Source: Flavobacterium sedimenticola
Lineage (GTDB): Bacteria > Bacteroidota > Bacteroidia > Flavobacteriales > Flavobacteriaceae
Direction: 5' to 3'
Length of the DNA stretch: 64,000 bases
Assembly: GCF_030053345.1 (NCBI RefSeq)
Contig: NZ_JASGBP010000001.1
Span: forward strand, 682,001-746,000
Under the pieces are notes generated by a model. That model was not told where the DNA came from. It saw nothing but the letters and a program-made list of their open reading frames with translations, and did not search any database. Every line of letters begins with the position of its first letter. Position 1 is the first letter of the stretch. A program made the translations under genes and the position numbers. Below, one piece after another: positions 35,678 to 43,732 of this stretch.

Positions 35678-37018
35678 ATGAATACCGTTTTAATTAAGAA
35701 TGCCAAAATTGTCAATGAGGGAAAGATTACGGAAGGCGATGTTTTGATTGAAAACGAGTTTATTTCCGAAATCGCTTCCAGTATTAGTGCGAAATCATCC
35801 GATTGTAACATTATTGATGCCGAGGGTAATTATTTGATTCCCGGTGCTATCGACGATCAAGTTCATTTCCGTGAACCCGGTTTAACACACAAAGGAACGA
35901 TTGCCAGTGAAAGCCGCGCAGCCGTAGCCGGCGGAATCACTTCTTTTATTGAGCAACCCAATACGGTTCCCAATGCCGTGACTCAGGAATTGTTGGAGGA
36001 CAAGTACCAAATAGCGGCAAAAACGGCTTATGCCAATTATTCGTTCATGATGGGCGGTACGAATGACAACTTGGAAGAACTGTTAAAAACCAATCCGCGT
36101 AACGTAGCCGGAATCAAATTGTTCTTGGGTTCTTCTACCGGGAATATGTTGGTGGATAATGAAGAAGCTTTAGAAAAAATATTTTCTTCTACCAAAATGC
36201 TCATTGCGGTTCATTGTGAAGATGAAGCCACCATTAAAGCCAATTTAGAGCGTTATAAATTACAATTCGGCGATGACATTCCGGTCGATTGCCATCATTT
36301 AATCCGCAGTGAAGAAGCCTGTTATTTGTCGTCTTCCAAAGCGATTGCCCTGGCTAAAAAAACAGGTGCCCGTTTGCACGTCTTTCATTTATCGACCGCC
36401 AAAGAAATGGAGCTGTTTACCAATGCCATTCCGCTGGAAGAAAAACAAATTACGGCCGAAGTGTGTATCCATCACTTGTGGTTTACGGATGCCGATTATA
36501 AAACCAAAGGCAATCTAATTAAGTGGAATCCGGCGGTTAAAACGGCCAACGACAGAGCGGCCTTGTGGGAAGCCTTGCTGGATGACCGTATCGATGTGAT
36601 TGCTACCGACCATGCCCCGCATACCTTGGAGGAGAAAAGTCAAAACTATCTCAAAGCGCCATCGGGCGGCCCTTTGGTGCAACATGCTGTAGTGGCTTTG
36701 TTTGAAGCACACCATCAGGGAAAAATTTCGGTCGAACGCATCGTAGAAAAAATGTGTCACAATCCGGCGAAGATTTTTAAAATCGAAAAACGCGGATTTA
36801 TCCGAGAAGGCTACTATGCCGATTTGGTTTTGGTGAATCCTAATTTACCGTGGAATGTGAAAAAGGAAAACATCCTGGCGCAATGCGGATGGTCGCCTTT
36901 TGAAGGGTATACATTTACCTCGAGAGTCACCCATACTTTTGTAAACGGTCAATTGGTGTATCATAATTTTAAAGTCAAAGAAACACCTGTCGGACAACGG
37001 TTGTTGTTTAACAGATAA
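35678..37018 (+). CDS. pyrC: Dihydroorotase
   Basis: 446 residues. Cyclises carbamoyl-aspartate to dihydroorotate in pyrimidine synthesis. Class I amidohydrolase: QVHFREPG (metal ligands H63 region), G-x-T-S-F-I-E-Q-P-N-T, the H-C-E-D-E and H-L-S-T-A-K-E histidines, and TDHAPHT near residue 310. No Lys-carboxylation check is possible here. Between the mannosyltransferase and the DUF4296 lipoprotein in one operon. Confidence 0.94.
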   Translation: MNTVLIKNAKIVNEGKITEGDVLIENEFISEIASSISAKSSDCNIIDAEGNYLIPGAIDDQVHFREPGLTHKGTIASESRAAVAGGITSFIEQPNTVPNAVTQELLEDKYQIAAKTAYANYSFMMGGTNDNLEELLKTNPRNVAGIKLFLGSSTGNMLVDNEEALEKIFSSTKMLIAVHCEDEATIKANLERYKLQFGDDIPVDCHHLIRSEEACYLSSSKAIALAKKTGARLHVFHLSTAKEMELFTNAIPLEEKQITAEVCIHHLWFTDADYKTKGNLIKWNPAVKTANDRAALWEALLDDRIDVIATDHAPHTLEEKSQNYLKAPSGGPLVQHAVVALFEAHHQGKISVERIVEKMCHNPAKIFKIEKRGFIREGYYADLVLVNPNLPWNVKKENILAQCGWSPFEGYTFTSRVTHTFVNGQLVYHNFKVKETPVGQRLLFNR

Positions 37019-37027
37019 AGTAAAAGT

Positions 37028-37408
37028 ATGAGAAAAGTTTGTTTCGTTTTGGGATTCTTTTTGCTGCTGATGAGTTGCGAGAAAGCCATTGAAAAGCCAA
37101 AGAATTTGATTGCCAAAGACAAGATGATTGACATCTTATATGATTTGTCTTTGCTGGAGGCGATTAAGTCGCAGAATATTGGGGGCGGCATCAGCAACAA
37201 AAGTGCCAACGCCTTTATTTACAAAAAGTACAAGATTGACAGCACCCAATTGTCGGAAAGTAATAAGTATTACGCCACTGATGTCGAAGCCTACAAAAAA
37301 ATGTTTGAGACGGTAAAAAAGCGATTGGATGATGAAATTAAAAAAACAGGAGGTAGCGCAACCATAACACCAACACCTGTGAATCCCGATGTGCCGCAAG
37401 TGCAGTAA
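37028..37408 (+). CDS. DUF4296 lipoprotein
   Basis: 126 residues with a lipoprotein signal peptide; lipobox LLMSC gives Cys17 as the lipidated residue. The mature part is helical (KDKMIDILYDLSLLEA) and the C-terminus is low-complexity T/P/V. DUF4296 is a Bacteroidetes family of unknown function usually next to pyrC. The only terminator-like hairpin downstream lies inside the convergent epimerase gene (37473-37497). Confidence 0.85.
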   Translation: MRKVCFVLGFFLLLMSCEKAIEKPKNLIAKDKMIDILYDLSLLEAIKSQNIGGGISNKSANAFIYKKYKIDSTQLSESNKYYATDVEAYKKMFETVKKRLDDEIKKTGGSATITPTPVNPDVPQVQ

Positions 37409-37411
37409 TCG

Positions 37412-38419
37412 CTATGATTCTTTGTTGATGACCTCTTGAATTACTTCCGTTATGTTTTGAAAGTCAAAATGCAATCCCGAAATCTCGGGATTTTTTATTT
37501 TTTGATTCGAAATCATATCGGTTGAGAATAGGGCGTTAGCACTGTATTTAGACAATCTTCTTTTGGTTCCGAAGAATGTTGAAGTTAACCAATCGAGGCG
37601 CCAGGCTATAGCCAATAGCCAGGGTTTGGCTTCGAAAGTAGGCGGTTTTACACCATAGTGTTTTGCGATTTCGTAAATTACTTCTTTGAAGGTCAGGTTT
37701 TCGGCCACTAAAGCGAAACGTTCGCCGCTGACGGAGCTGTTCATTAAAGCAATCATCACGGTAACCACATCGGTAACGCTAACAAAACCGGTGCTGCCGT
37801 GAGTGTAAAAGGGAAAGCCTTTTTTGACTTTGGAGAAAAATACGCCACTGCCCTGATGGTTAAATCCGGCTCCGAAAATAACACCGGGATTCACAATTAT
37901 TACATTCAGTCCTTCTTGTTGGCCACGCCAAATTTCCATTTCGGCGCCGTATTTGGAGATGGCATAATCGCTGTGAAACACTTCGGGGTTCCATTCGGTG
38001 GTTTCGTTGATGGTGGTTTCGTTGGGTTTTACATCGCCCAAAGCGGCAATGGAACTGACGTGACAGAATTTTTGAATGCCGAAATCCAAACTCAAATTTA
38101 CCATATTGGCGGTACCTTCGATATTGATTTTGCGGAGTCGGTCTTCGTCTTTGGGATCATACGAAATTAGTGCGGCGCAATGGTACACGTAAGTGATTCC
38201 GGAAAAGGCTTTTTCTAAAGACGGAATATCGATGATATCGCCTTGTACCCACTGGATTTTTTCAAATTGGGCTTCCTTATCGTAGCGTTGGAACAGCGCT
38301 TTGGTTTTGGCGATGCTTTTTTCGGTTCGGAACAAGGCGCGAACTTGGGACTCGCTTGCGGTTACTTGTAACAGCAAATGCGCTCCGACCAAACCTGTTC
38401 CGCCTGTGACTAAAATCAT
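37412..38419 (-). CDS. NAD-dependent epimerase/dehydratase family protein
   Basis: 335 residues, extended short-chain dehydrogenase. NAD-binding TGGTGLVG at residues 5-12, and the active-site Y-x3-K (YAISKYGAE). The closest recognisable group is the dihydroflavonol reductase/3-beta-HSD-like set; substrate unknown. Convergent with the pyrC operon with a 3-bp gap. ATG start. Confidence 0.85.
   Translation of the reverse strand: MILVTGGTGLVGAHLLLQVTASESQVRALFRTEKSIAKTKALFQRYDKEAQFEKIQWVQGDIIDIPSLEKAFSGITYVYHCAALISYDPKDEDRLRKINIEGTANMVNLSLDFGIQKFCHVSSIAALGDVKPNETTINETTEWNPEVFHSDYAISKYGAEMEIWRGQQEGLNVIIVNPGVIFGAGFNHQGSGVFFSKVKKGFPFYTHGSTGFVSVTDVVTVMIALMNSSVSGERFALVAENLTFKEVIYEIAKHYGVKPPTFEAKPWLLAIAWRLDWLTSTFFGTKRRLSKYSANALFSTDMISNQKIKNPEISGLHFDFQNITEVIQEVINKES
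37473..37497 (+). terminator. Plus-strand terminator inside the convergent epimerase coding region
   Basis: AATCCCGA (37473-37480) / TCGGGATT (37485-37492) followed by TTTTATTTTTT on the plus strand, 65 bp after the DUF4296 stop. It would terminate the mannosyltransferase-pyrC-DUF4296 mRNA while encoding part of the epimerase C-terminus on the other strand. Confidence 0.75.
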
Positions 38420-38426
38420 TTGGTAA

Positions 38427-38467
38427 AGATAATTAGATTGTTAGATTTTTAGCCTATCAGATCAGAG
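38427..38467. repeat. Short octamer array (GTTAGATT class), W11
   Basis: TTAGATTG, TTAGATTT, TTAGCC, then TATCAGATCAGAG. Shares AATTAGATTGTTAG with W3 at the frr-pyrH junction, 20 kb away. It starts 8 bp from the epimerase ATG. Confidence 0.7.
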
Positions 38468-38494
38468 AAAAAGTATGCCAAACGTTTCCTCTTT

Positions 38495-38594
38495 TAGCCC
38501 TGATGGGAGCCAACTACCCTGCCTGCCTGTGGGCAGGCAGGTAGTGCGGACAGCAGGAACACGGACCACTGATAAATCCCGAACCTTTCGCTCC
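38495..38594 (+). repeat. Dispersed imperfect-palindromic element, copy E
   Basis: TAGCCCTGATGGGAGCC, then a long near-perfect stem (38513-38545, CTACC-CTGCCTGCC / GGCAGGCAGGTAG), GCGGACAGCAGGAAC, ACGGACCACTGATAAA, and CCCGAACCTTTCGCTCC. Ends 18 bp before the tyrS -7 box. Confidence 0.88.
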
Positions 38595-38612
38595 TAAATA
38601 ATCAATTCTCAT

Positions 38613-38620
38613 TATATTTG
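38613..38620 (+). promoter_or_regulatory. -7 box of tyrS promoter
   Basis: TATATTTG, exact consensus, 18 bp before the ATG at 38639. The TTG at 38618 that opens the longer frame is part of this box. Confidence 0.72.
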
Positions 38621-38638
38621 CGCAAATTTGATTACACG

Positions 38639-39934
38639 ATGAGAAATTTAGTAGCAGAATTGCAATGGCGCGGTTTGGTGCACGATATGATGCCGGGAAC
38701 GGAGGAACAATTGTTGAAAGAAATGACCACGACCTATATTGGGTTTGACCCGACGAGTGATTCGTTGCATATTGGGAGTTTGGTGCCGATTATTTTGTTG
38801 GTGCATTTGGAGCGTTTTGGTCACAAACCGATTGCTTTGGTGGGCGGTGCTACGGGTATGATTGGCGATCCTTCGGGGAAATCGGACGAGCGTAATTTGT
38901 TAGACGAAGCCACGCTGGAGAAAAATGTAGCCGGAATCAAAGCTGTGTTGTCCCGCTTTTTAGATTTTAATTCGACTGCCGCTAATGCGCCGATTTTGGT
39001 CAACAATTACGATTGGATGAAGGATTTTTCGTTTATCCATTTTGCGCGTGATGTGGGAAAACGAATTACCGTAAACTATATGATGGCGAAGGATTCGGTG
39101 AAGAAACGGTTGAGTGGCGAAAGCGGTGAGGGGATGAGTTTTACGGAGTTTACGTATCAGTTGATTCAAGGGTACGATTTTCATCATTTATACAAAACGC
39201 ACCACTGTTTATTACAGATGGGTGGTAGTGACCAATGGGGTAATATTACCACGGGAACTGAGTTGGTGCGCCGAATGAACGGCGAAGGCGCGAAGGCGTA
39301 TGCCATGACGTGTCCGTTAATTACCAAAGCTGATGGTTCTAAATTCGGGAAATCGGAAGGCGGGAATGTGTGGTTGACGGCCGATAAAACTTCGGTATAC
39401 AAGTTTTACCAGTTTTGGTTGAATACGACCGATGTGGACGCCGAAAAATACATTAAGATTTTCACGTTCTTAGATAAAGACACCATTGATGCTTTGATAG
39501 CCGAACATCACACGGCACCGCATTTGCGCGTGTTGCAAAAGCGTTTGGCCGAAGAGGTAACCACTTTTGTGCATGGTAGAGAGGAGTTGGACAAAGCCAT
39601 TTTTGCATCGGGTGCTTTTTTCAGTCCAACTATGGACGATTTGAAAAAGTTGGATACCCAAACGTTTTTGGAGGTGTTTGAGGGTGTATCGAAGGCGGAA
39701 GTAGCTAAAGCTGATTTAGAAAATGGGTTGGATATGATTGCGGCGCTTTCGGCAAAGACCGGGTTTTTACCCTCGAACAGTGAGGCACGACGCGAGTTGC
39801 AACAAAATGCCATTTCGTTGAATAAAGAAAAAGTGACGGCGGATTATATCATTACCGAAAAAGATCTTATTAACGGTCAGTTTTTGATGTTGCAAAAAGG
39901 CAAGAAGCATTATTACTTAATTAAGGTTATATAA
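38639..39934 (+). CDS. tyrS: Tyrosyl-tRNA synthetase
   Basis: 431 residues from the ATG at 38639. Class I synthetase: [14 protein letters not shown] with HIGS at 44-47, the Tyr-binding GGSDQWGNI, and KFGKSEGG (KMSKS equivalent). A C-terminal S4-like RNA-binding domain occupies about the last 70 residues. The 3' end overlaps the convergent LuxE-like gene by 8 bp. Confidence 0.97.
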   Translation: MRNLVAELQWRGLVHDMMPGTEEQLLKEMTTTYIGFDPTSDSLHIGSLVPIILLVHLERFGHKPIALVGGATGMIGDPSGKSDERNLLDEATLEKNVAGIKAVLSRFLDFNSTAANAPILVNNYDWMKDFSFIHFARDVGKRITVNYMMAKDSVKKRLSGESGEGMSFTEFTYQLIQGYDFHHLYKTHHCLLQMGGSDQWGNITTGTELVRRMNGEGAKAYAMTCPLITKADGSKFGKSEGGNVWLTADKTSVYKFYQFWLNTTDVDAEKYIKIFTFLDKDTIDALIAEHHTAPHLRVLQKRLAEEVTTFVHGREELDKAIFASGAFFSPTMDDLKKLDTQTFLEVFEGVSKAEVAKADLENGLDMIAALSAKTGFLPSNSEARRELQQNAISLNKEKVTADYIITEKDLINGQFLMLQKGKKHYYLIKVI

Positions 39935-40907
39935 CCATCAGGTTACAACCTCGAATATCAGAATTATCAAAGCGGCCCAATATTTCGAAAGAATTATTGG
40001 GTTGTTTTTTGCCCAAATCTTGCGTGGCGATAAAGGAACACGAGTTGAGGTTGGCCAAGTCGATGATGTTTACGCCGCCGGTTTTGCCGTAATCGACATA
40101 ACTCAGGGCGTCTTCGGTATCGCGGATTAAGATATGCATCCAGCTCGGGCACTCAAAAATCCCATGGCCTAAGGAATAGGCTTGGGAGAGCAATTCGGTC
40201 ATCCCGTATTCCGAGTGAATACGCGGTACTCCAAACCCATCGCAGAGGATTTGATGCAGTTCTTCGCGAATCATTTCTTTGCGTTGGCCTTTCATGCCGC
40301 CGGTTTCCATGATGATGGTGTTTTTGAGTTGGAATTTTTGTTTTTCAATAAGATCCAACAACGCATAGGTCACCCCAATCAGTATTACGTTTTGACCGGA
40401 GTTGTCGAGTTCCATTAATTTCGCAATCAGTTCGTCGTAGTTGTGCAGGTAAAAGCCGCTGTGTTCGTTGTTGGACAATTCGATTAAATCTTTGACCATA
40501 TAAATCAGTGACGAGCCGCTCCGTTCTAAATAGGATGGAAGCAACGCCAAAACCGCGTAGTCTTCGATATTGCCGTAGAATTCCGAAAAGGCCAAGCGAT
40601 AGCTTTGTTCGTAGAGTGAAACATCGGTGACCAAATGTTTGCTGGTAATCATCCCGGTCGTTCCGCTGCTGGTAAAGGTTTCTTGAACCGCATCGGTATT
40701 AGAAACTACAGTATGGCTTTTAAAAAACTGTATCGGCAGAAATGGGATTTGGGGTAGTGATTTTACTTTTTGAACATCGGTATTCAGAAAGTCACAAAAC
40801 TCTCGATAGACATGATTGTTTTCGTATTGGTACCGAAACACTTTCAATGCGATTTTTTCAAACTGCTTGTGGGAGGCAATGGTAAATATGTCTAGCGGAT
40901 GAATCAA
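39927..40907 (-). CDS. LuxE-like acyl-protein synthetase / acyltransferase
   Basis: 326 residues from the TTG at 40907. No ATG exists in the first ~95 codons, and the TTG at 40925 is the last three bases of a -7 box, so 40907 (then I-H-P-L-D-I-F) is preferred. An ANL-type phosphate motif is present ([10 protein letters not shown]), as in LuxE, which activates fatty acids as acyl-AMP. No luxCDAB genes are nearby; homologues are widespread in Bacteroidetes without luminescence. Role unknown, possibly acylation or carbohydrate/O-antigen modification. Confidence 0.78.
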   Translation of the reverse strand: MIHPLDIFTIASHKQFEKIALKVFRYQYENNHVYREFCDFLNTDVQKVKSLPQIPFLPIQFFKSHTVVSNTDAVQETFTSSGTTGMITSKHLVTDVSLYEQSYRLAFSEFYGNIEDYAVLALLPSYLERSGSSLIYMVKDLIELSNNEHSGFYLHNYDELIAKLMELDNSGQNVILIGVTYALLDLIEKQKFQLKNTIIMETGGMKGQRKEMIREELHQILCDGFGVPRIHSEYGMTELLSQAYSLGHGIFECPSWMHILIRDTEDALSYVDYGKTGGVNIIDLANLNSCSFIATQDLGKKQPNNSFEILGRFDNSDIRGCNLMVI

Positions 40908-40922
40908 AGTCGGTATTTTGTG

Positions 40923-40930
40923 CAAAAGTA
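40923..40930 (-). promoter_or_regulatory. -7 box of LuxE-like gene
   Basis: TACTTTTG on the minus strand, exact consensus, 15 bp upstream of the proposed TTG start at 40907. It overlaps the alternative TTG at 40925 and so decides the start. Confidence 0.65.
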
Positions 40931-40939
40931 AGGAAAATA

Positions 40940-40969
40940 AAAAAGCTCCAACTTTCGTCAGAGCTTTTT
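40940..40969 (-). terminator. Terminator of the 40988-41920 gene
   Basis: On the minus strand AAAAGCTC...GAGCTTTT with TTTTT tail, about 20 bp past the stop. Confidence 0.8.
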
Positions 40970-40987
40970 AGTAGTATTGGAATGGGA

Positions 40988-41920
40988 TTATTTAATCACC
41001 AATTTCGTAGTAGCGGTTTTACCTTCTTCGGTAATTTTTACCACATACACACCTGTTTTAAGTGCGCTTACATTGATGTTGTTATCAGCAGTAGTAGTAT
41101 TGAAAACTTGTTTTCCTAATACATCATAGATAACAATGTTTTTCTCAGCGTTAGTGGTAGTTTCTACAAAAACAACTCCGTTTGAAACCGGGTTAGGATA
41201 TACTTTTAAACCTGCGATTGCATTTTGGTTTACACCTAAAGTATAAGCGCCTAAGTTGATAGTACTTATAAGGTAAGCACAAGTGTTATTGGGAGCAACA
41301 AATGCGGCATTTCCACCATAAGTAAATGATGATGTTACAAAGTTACCTGCATTCGGTCCAACACCATTATTTCTGCTTGCATAGCTGTCTTGGTAAGCCC
41401 AAGGAGCAGAATAGTCAGAAGTTCCGCCCGGAATCTCTAATGGGTTTCCGAATTGGTCTACAACTGAAACAAGGTTACCTGCCGTTGGAGCATCATAAAT
41501 AGCTATTCTGTATGCGTCGTTACCATTTCCATTAGGAGCACCTGTTGATATGATGACATTAGAGCCTGTTAGAGCAGGGTACATTTCTGAAAAAGTTTGA
41601 GCTGTAGCAGGTGTTCCAGCTCCAACAACTAAATAAAGAAAAGTATTAGTTTGTGAACCAAATGGTGTCATGTCAAAACCTGCGTTCCATGAAATGGCTG
41701 AAGCATCGATTGCTCCGTTAGATTCTGTTTGGAATCTGTAGTTTGTAAAGTCAATTGTTCCTGAAACATACATTTCCACAATTTTAGGGCTAGATGAACC
41801 GCTTGCTCCTGAACATCCGTCAGAAGCTAAAGTTCCGTCAACCACTTTAGTAATTACAACAGTTTGTGAAAAACAGATTGCGGAAAGAAACAAAAAAGAT
41901 AAAGTGTAAAGTTTTTTCAT
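40988..41920 (-). CDS. Secreted protein with lamin-tail-like domain and T9SS sorting domain
   Basis: 310 residues. Signal peptide 1-18 (ending CFSQ), a middle domain (about 20-205) with the K-I-V-E-M-Y-V-S-G-T-I-D-F pattern of lamin-tail domains, and a C-terminal type A sorting domain (about 238-310): L-K-V-Y-P-N-P-V-S-N-G, I-Y-D-V-L-G-K-Q-V, L-K-T-G-V-Y-V-V-K-I, and a final KLVIK. This predicts export by T9SS and surface attachment or release. Adjacent to a TonB-dependent receptor locus. Confidence 0.88.
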   Translation of the reverse strand: MKKLYTLSFLFLSAICFSQTVVITKVVDGTLASDGCSGASGSSSPKIVEMYVSGTIDFTNYRFQTESNGAIDASAISWNAGFDMTPFGSQTNTFLYLVVGAGTPATAQTFSEMYPALTGSNVIISTGAPNGNGNDAYRIAIYDAPTAGNLVSVVDQFGNPLEIPGGTSDYSAPWAYQDSYASRNNGVGPNAGNFVTSSFTYGGNAAFVAPNNTCAYLISTINLGAYTLGVNQNAIAGLKVYPNPVSNGVVFVETTTNAEKNIVIYDVLGKQVFNTTTADNNINVSALKTGVYVVKITEEGKTATTKLVIK

Positions 41921-41942
41921 TTTTTTAAAATTAATTAGCCTA

Positions 41943-41950
41943 CAAATATA
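41943..41950 (-). promoter_or_regulatory. -7 box of lamin-tail/T9SS gene
   Basis: TATATTTG on the minus strand, 22 bp upstream of the ATG at 41920. Confidence 0.65.
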
Positions 41951-42023
41951 ATCACAAATTTTCTTTGTGAGAAAAAAGAATGTGAAAAAAAGATTAAATT
42001 TAGATTAAAATGTCAAATTTTAA

Positions 42024-42335
42024 CTATCTGACAATTAGTTTTCTAGTAGCCGTAGTATCTCCTTCCGTAATTTTGATGATGTAAACGCCCGGAGGAATAG
42101 AAGAAATGTTGAGCTCTTTAGAAGAGAGGGTTGTTTGTAAAACCTTTTTTCCTAACACATCAAAAATCAAAATTTCTTTGTCTACAGCTGTTTTGGAAGT
42201 AATATAGATTTTTCCGTTAGTCACCGGATTAGGGTAGAAACCAAGAGTCTCACCTTGTTGTTTTACGTCCTGTGCCATTGCCACAGATGCAAACAAAAGG
42301 GAACATAAAATGGTGAAAAAGTAGTTTTTAGCCAT
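42024..42335 (-). CDS. Signal peptide plus T9SS sorting domain only
   Basis: 103 residues from the ATG at 42335 (MAKNYFFTILCSLL); the longer frame to 42389 crosses the -7 box. Signal peptide 1-21 (ending AMAQ), eight linker residues, and then at once the type A sorting domain (LGFYPNPVTNGKIYI ... FDVLGKKVL ... PPGVYIIKITEG ... RKLIVR). There is no cargo domain. It could be a decoy, a T9SS adaptor, or a remnant. Its domain is closely similar to that of the neighbour at 40988-41920. Confidence 0.85.
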   Translation of the reverse strand: MAKNYFFTILCSLLFASVAMAQDVKQQGETLGFYPNPVTNGKIYITSKTAVDKEILIFDVLGKKVLQTTLSSKELNISSIPPGVYIIKITEGDTTATRKLIVR

Positions 42336-42354
42336 GACTCTAATTTGGTTATTA

Positions 42355-42362
42355 CAAATGTA
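42355..42362 (-). promoter_or_regulatory. -7 box of the sorting-domain-only gene
   Basis: TACATTTG on the minus strand, 19 bp upstream of the ATG at 42335. Confidence 0.65.
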
Positions 42363-42389
42363 TAAAAAATATTTCAAATATTGTACCAA

Positions 42390-42420
42390 AAAAACTCCTT
42401 CTTGTTAGGAAGGAGTTTTT
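42390..42420 (-). terminator. Terminator of beta-helix lipoprotein gene
   Basis: AAAAACTCCTT / AAGGAGTTTTT, 11-bp stem with a 9-base loop, 20 bp past the stop at 42440. Confidence 0.9.
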
Positions 42421-42439
42421 AGCTTTTTTACGAATTATA

Positions 42440-43564
42440 TTAAAGTGTCTTTAACCAAGTTCCTGAGGTAAAAGGTGCCGTATTGGCTCCAACAGCACCG
42501 GCATTAACACTGACAATACTGTCTATGTTAGTAGTGTCGCCGGATATTCCGTTTCGAGTTAGAGCTGTGATGAATGAGATGCTGGCATTGTTAATTTTTA
42601 ATGAACCGTCTTGGAATTGACCCAATTGATTTCTTAAATCTACTCCGTAGCCTACATTTGTTACCTTTACGTTAGAAATATTCCCTGCTGTTCCTTCTTT
42701 AAAGTTGAAAGCAGCTTTGTTGGCATTGCCTGAACCTGTTATGGTTACATTTGTTACAGTTGGATTAGCTCTCGGAGAACTATTAAATTCAACAGGTAAG
42801 TTAGAGCACTCAAAACCAAAGTCGCCATTAGCCGGTTGGATAATCCAAATATTACTCAAGTTTCCTCTATAGCCTCTGTCCCAGTCGATATTATCATCCT
42901 CACATCCAAAAGCAGCTAAATTTGTTGCATTTACAGATCCGCCAAAAAATTCAAAAGCATCATCGGCTCCCTTGTAAGCTTGTAAGTTTTCTAAAACTGT
43001 ACCGGAGCCAACTCCGAAGAAAGAAAAGGCATTGTATTCTGCTGTTCCTCCGGTAATAGCCGCGCCAGCGTATTCAACTCTTACATATTTTAATGAGCCT
43101 GAATTGTCAGCGTCATCGTTACCGCCGTATATTAAACCACCAGCCTCAGCAATTTCGGTACCGCCGGCAACGTTAATTCTGGCTTTTCCGTTGATGATGA
43201 TTCCGCCCCAAGCACCGATTTGTTGTGATTGCGCTGTGAATACAATTGGAGACGAGGAAGTGCCGTTTGCAATTAATTTTCCACCTTGCTCTACTTGTAA
43301 ATAGTTAGTTCCTGCCGCTTGGTCTGCTGTAGAAACTGTAAAAGTGGTTCCCGCTTCAATAGTTAAAGTAGCACCGGCTTTTACTACTACAACTCCTTTT
43401 AAATTGTAATTTCCTGAAGGAACGTTTAAGTCAGTTGTAATGTTTCCTTGAAGAACAGACCCTTCCAGGTTTGGTACATTTGTTCCGTTAGATTCGTCAG
43501 AAGAACAACCGAAGGTAAAAGTTAAGGCTGCTAAAGCGATAAATTTTAAGAAATTTGTTTTCAT
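42440..43564 (-). CDS. Right-handed beta-helix lipoprotein
   Basis: 374 residues. Lipobox TFGC gives Cys20, followed by S-S-D-E-S, which lacks a clear surface-export K-D-D signal. The body is a Gly/Asn/Val-rich repeat (A-G-A-T-L-T-I-E-A-G-T-T-F, G-I-I-I-N-G-K-A, V-E-Y-A-G-A) of the parallel beta-helix type found in Bacteroidetes surface proteins. Located between a TonB receptor and two T9SS proteins; role unknown but likely in outer-membrane nutrient capture or adhesion. Confidence 0.8.
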   Translation of the reverse strand: MKTNFLKFIALAALTFTFGCSSDESNGTNVPNLEGSVLQGNITTDLNVPSGNYNLKGVVVVKAGATLTIEAGTTFTVSTADQAAGTNYLQVEQGGKLIANGTSSSPIVFTAQSQQIGAWGGIIINGKARINVAGGTEIAEAGGLIYGGNDDADNSGSLKYVRVEYAGAAITGGTAEYNAFSFFGVGSGTVLENLQAYKGADDAFEFFGGSVNATNLAAFGCEDDNIDWDRGYRGNLSNIWIIQPANGDFGFECSNLPVEFNSSPRANPTVTNVTITGSGNANKAAFNFKEGTAGNISNVKVTNVGYGVDLRNQLGQFQDGSLKINNASISFITALTRNGISGDTTNIDSIVSVNAGAVGANTAPFTSGTWLKTL

Positions 43565-43587
43565 GTTTTAATGTTATATTGTTTTTA

Positions 43588-43595
43588 CAAAAGTA
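43588..43595 (-). promoter_or_regulatory. -7 box of beta-helix lipoprotein gene
   Basis: TACTTTTG on the minus strand, exact consensus, 23 bp upstream of the ATG at 43564. Confidence 0.65.
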
Positions 43596-43683
43596 AATTC
43601 GCAAATTTCAAAAGAGGTTAATCAATGGTTATTTAACGGTTACCGCCTAATGAAATATTTGTAAACAAAATGTTATGCAATAA

Positions 43684-43711
43684 AAAAGAGAATCGCAACG
43701 ATTCTCTTTTT
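43684..43711 (-). terminator. Terminator of TonB-dependent receptor gene
   Basis: AAAAGAGAATCG / CGATTCTCTTTT with a 3-base loop, 21 bp past the stop at 43733. Confidence 0.9.
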
Positions 43712-43732
43712 AGTATGTGATATTAAGCTTTA

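Noticed and set aside
38618-38638. TTG start of tyrS at 38618
   Set aside because: The TTG is part of the TATATTTG -7 box; the ATG at 38639 is the expected start.
39927-40907. Bioluminescence operon
   Set aside because: Only a LuxE-like gene is present; luxA, luxB, luxC and luxD are absent.
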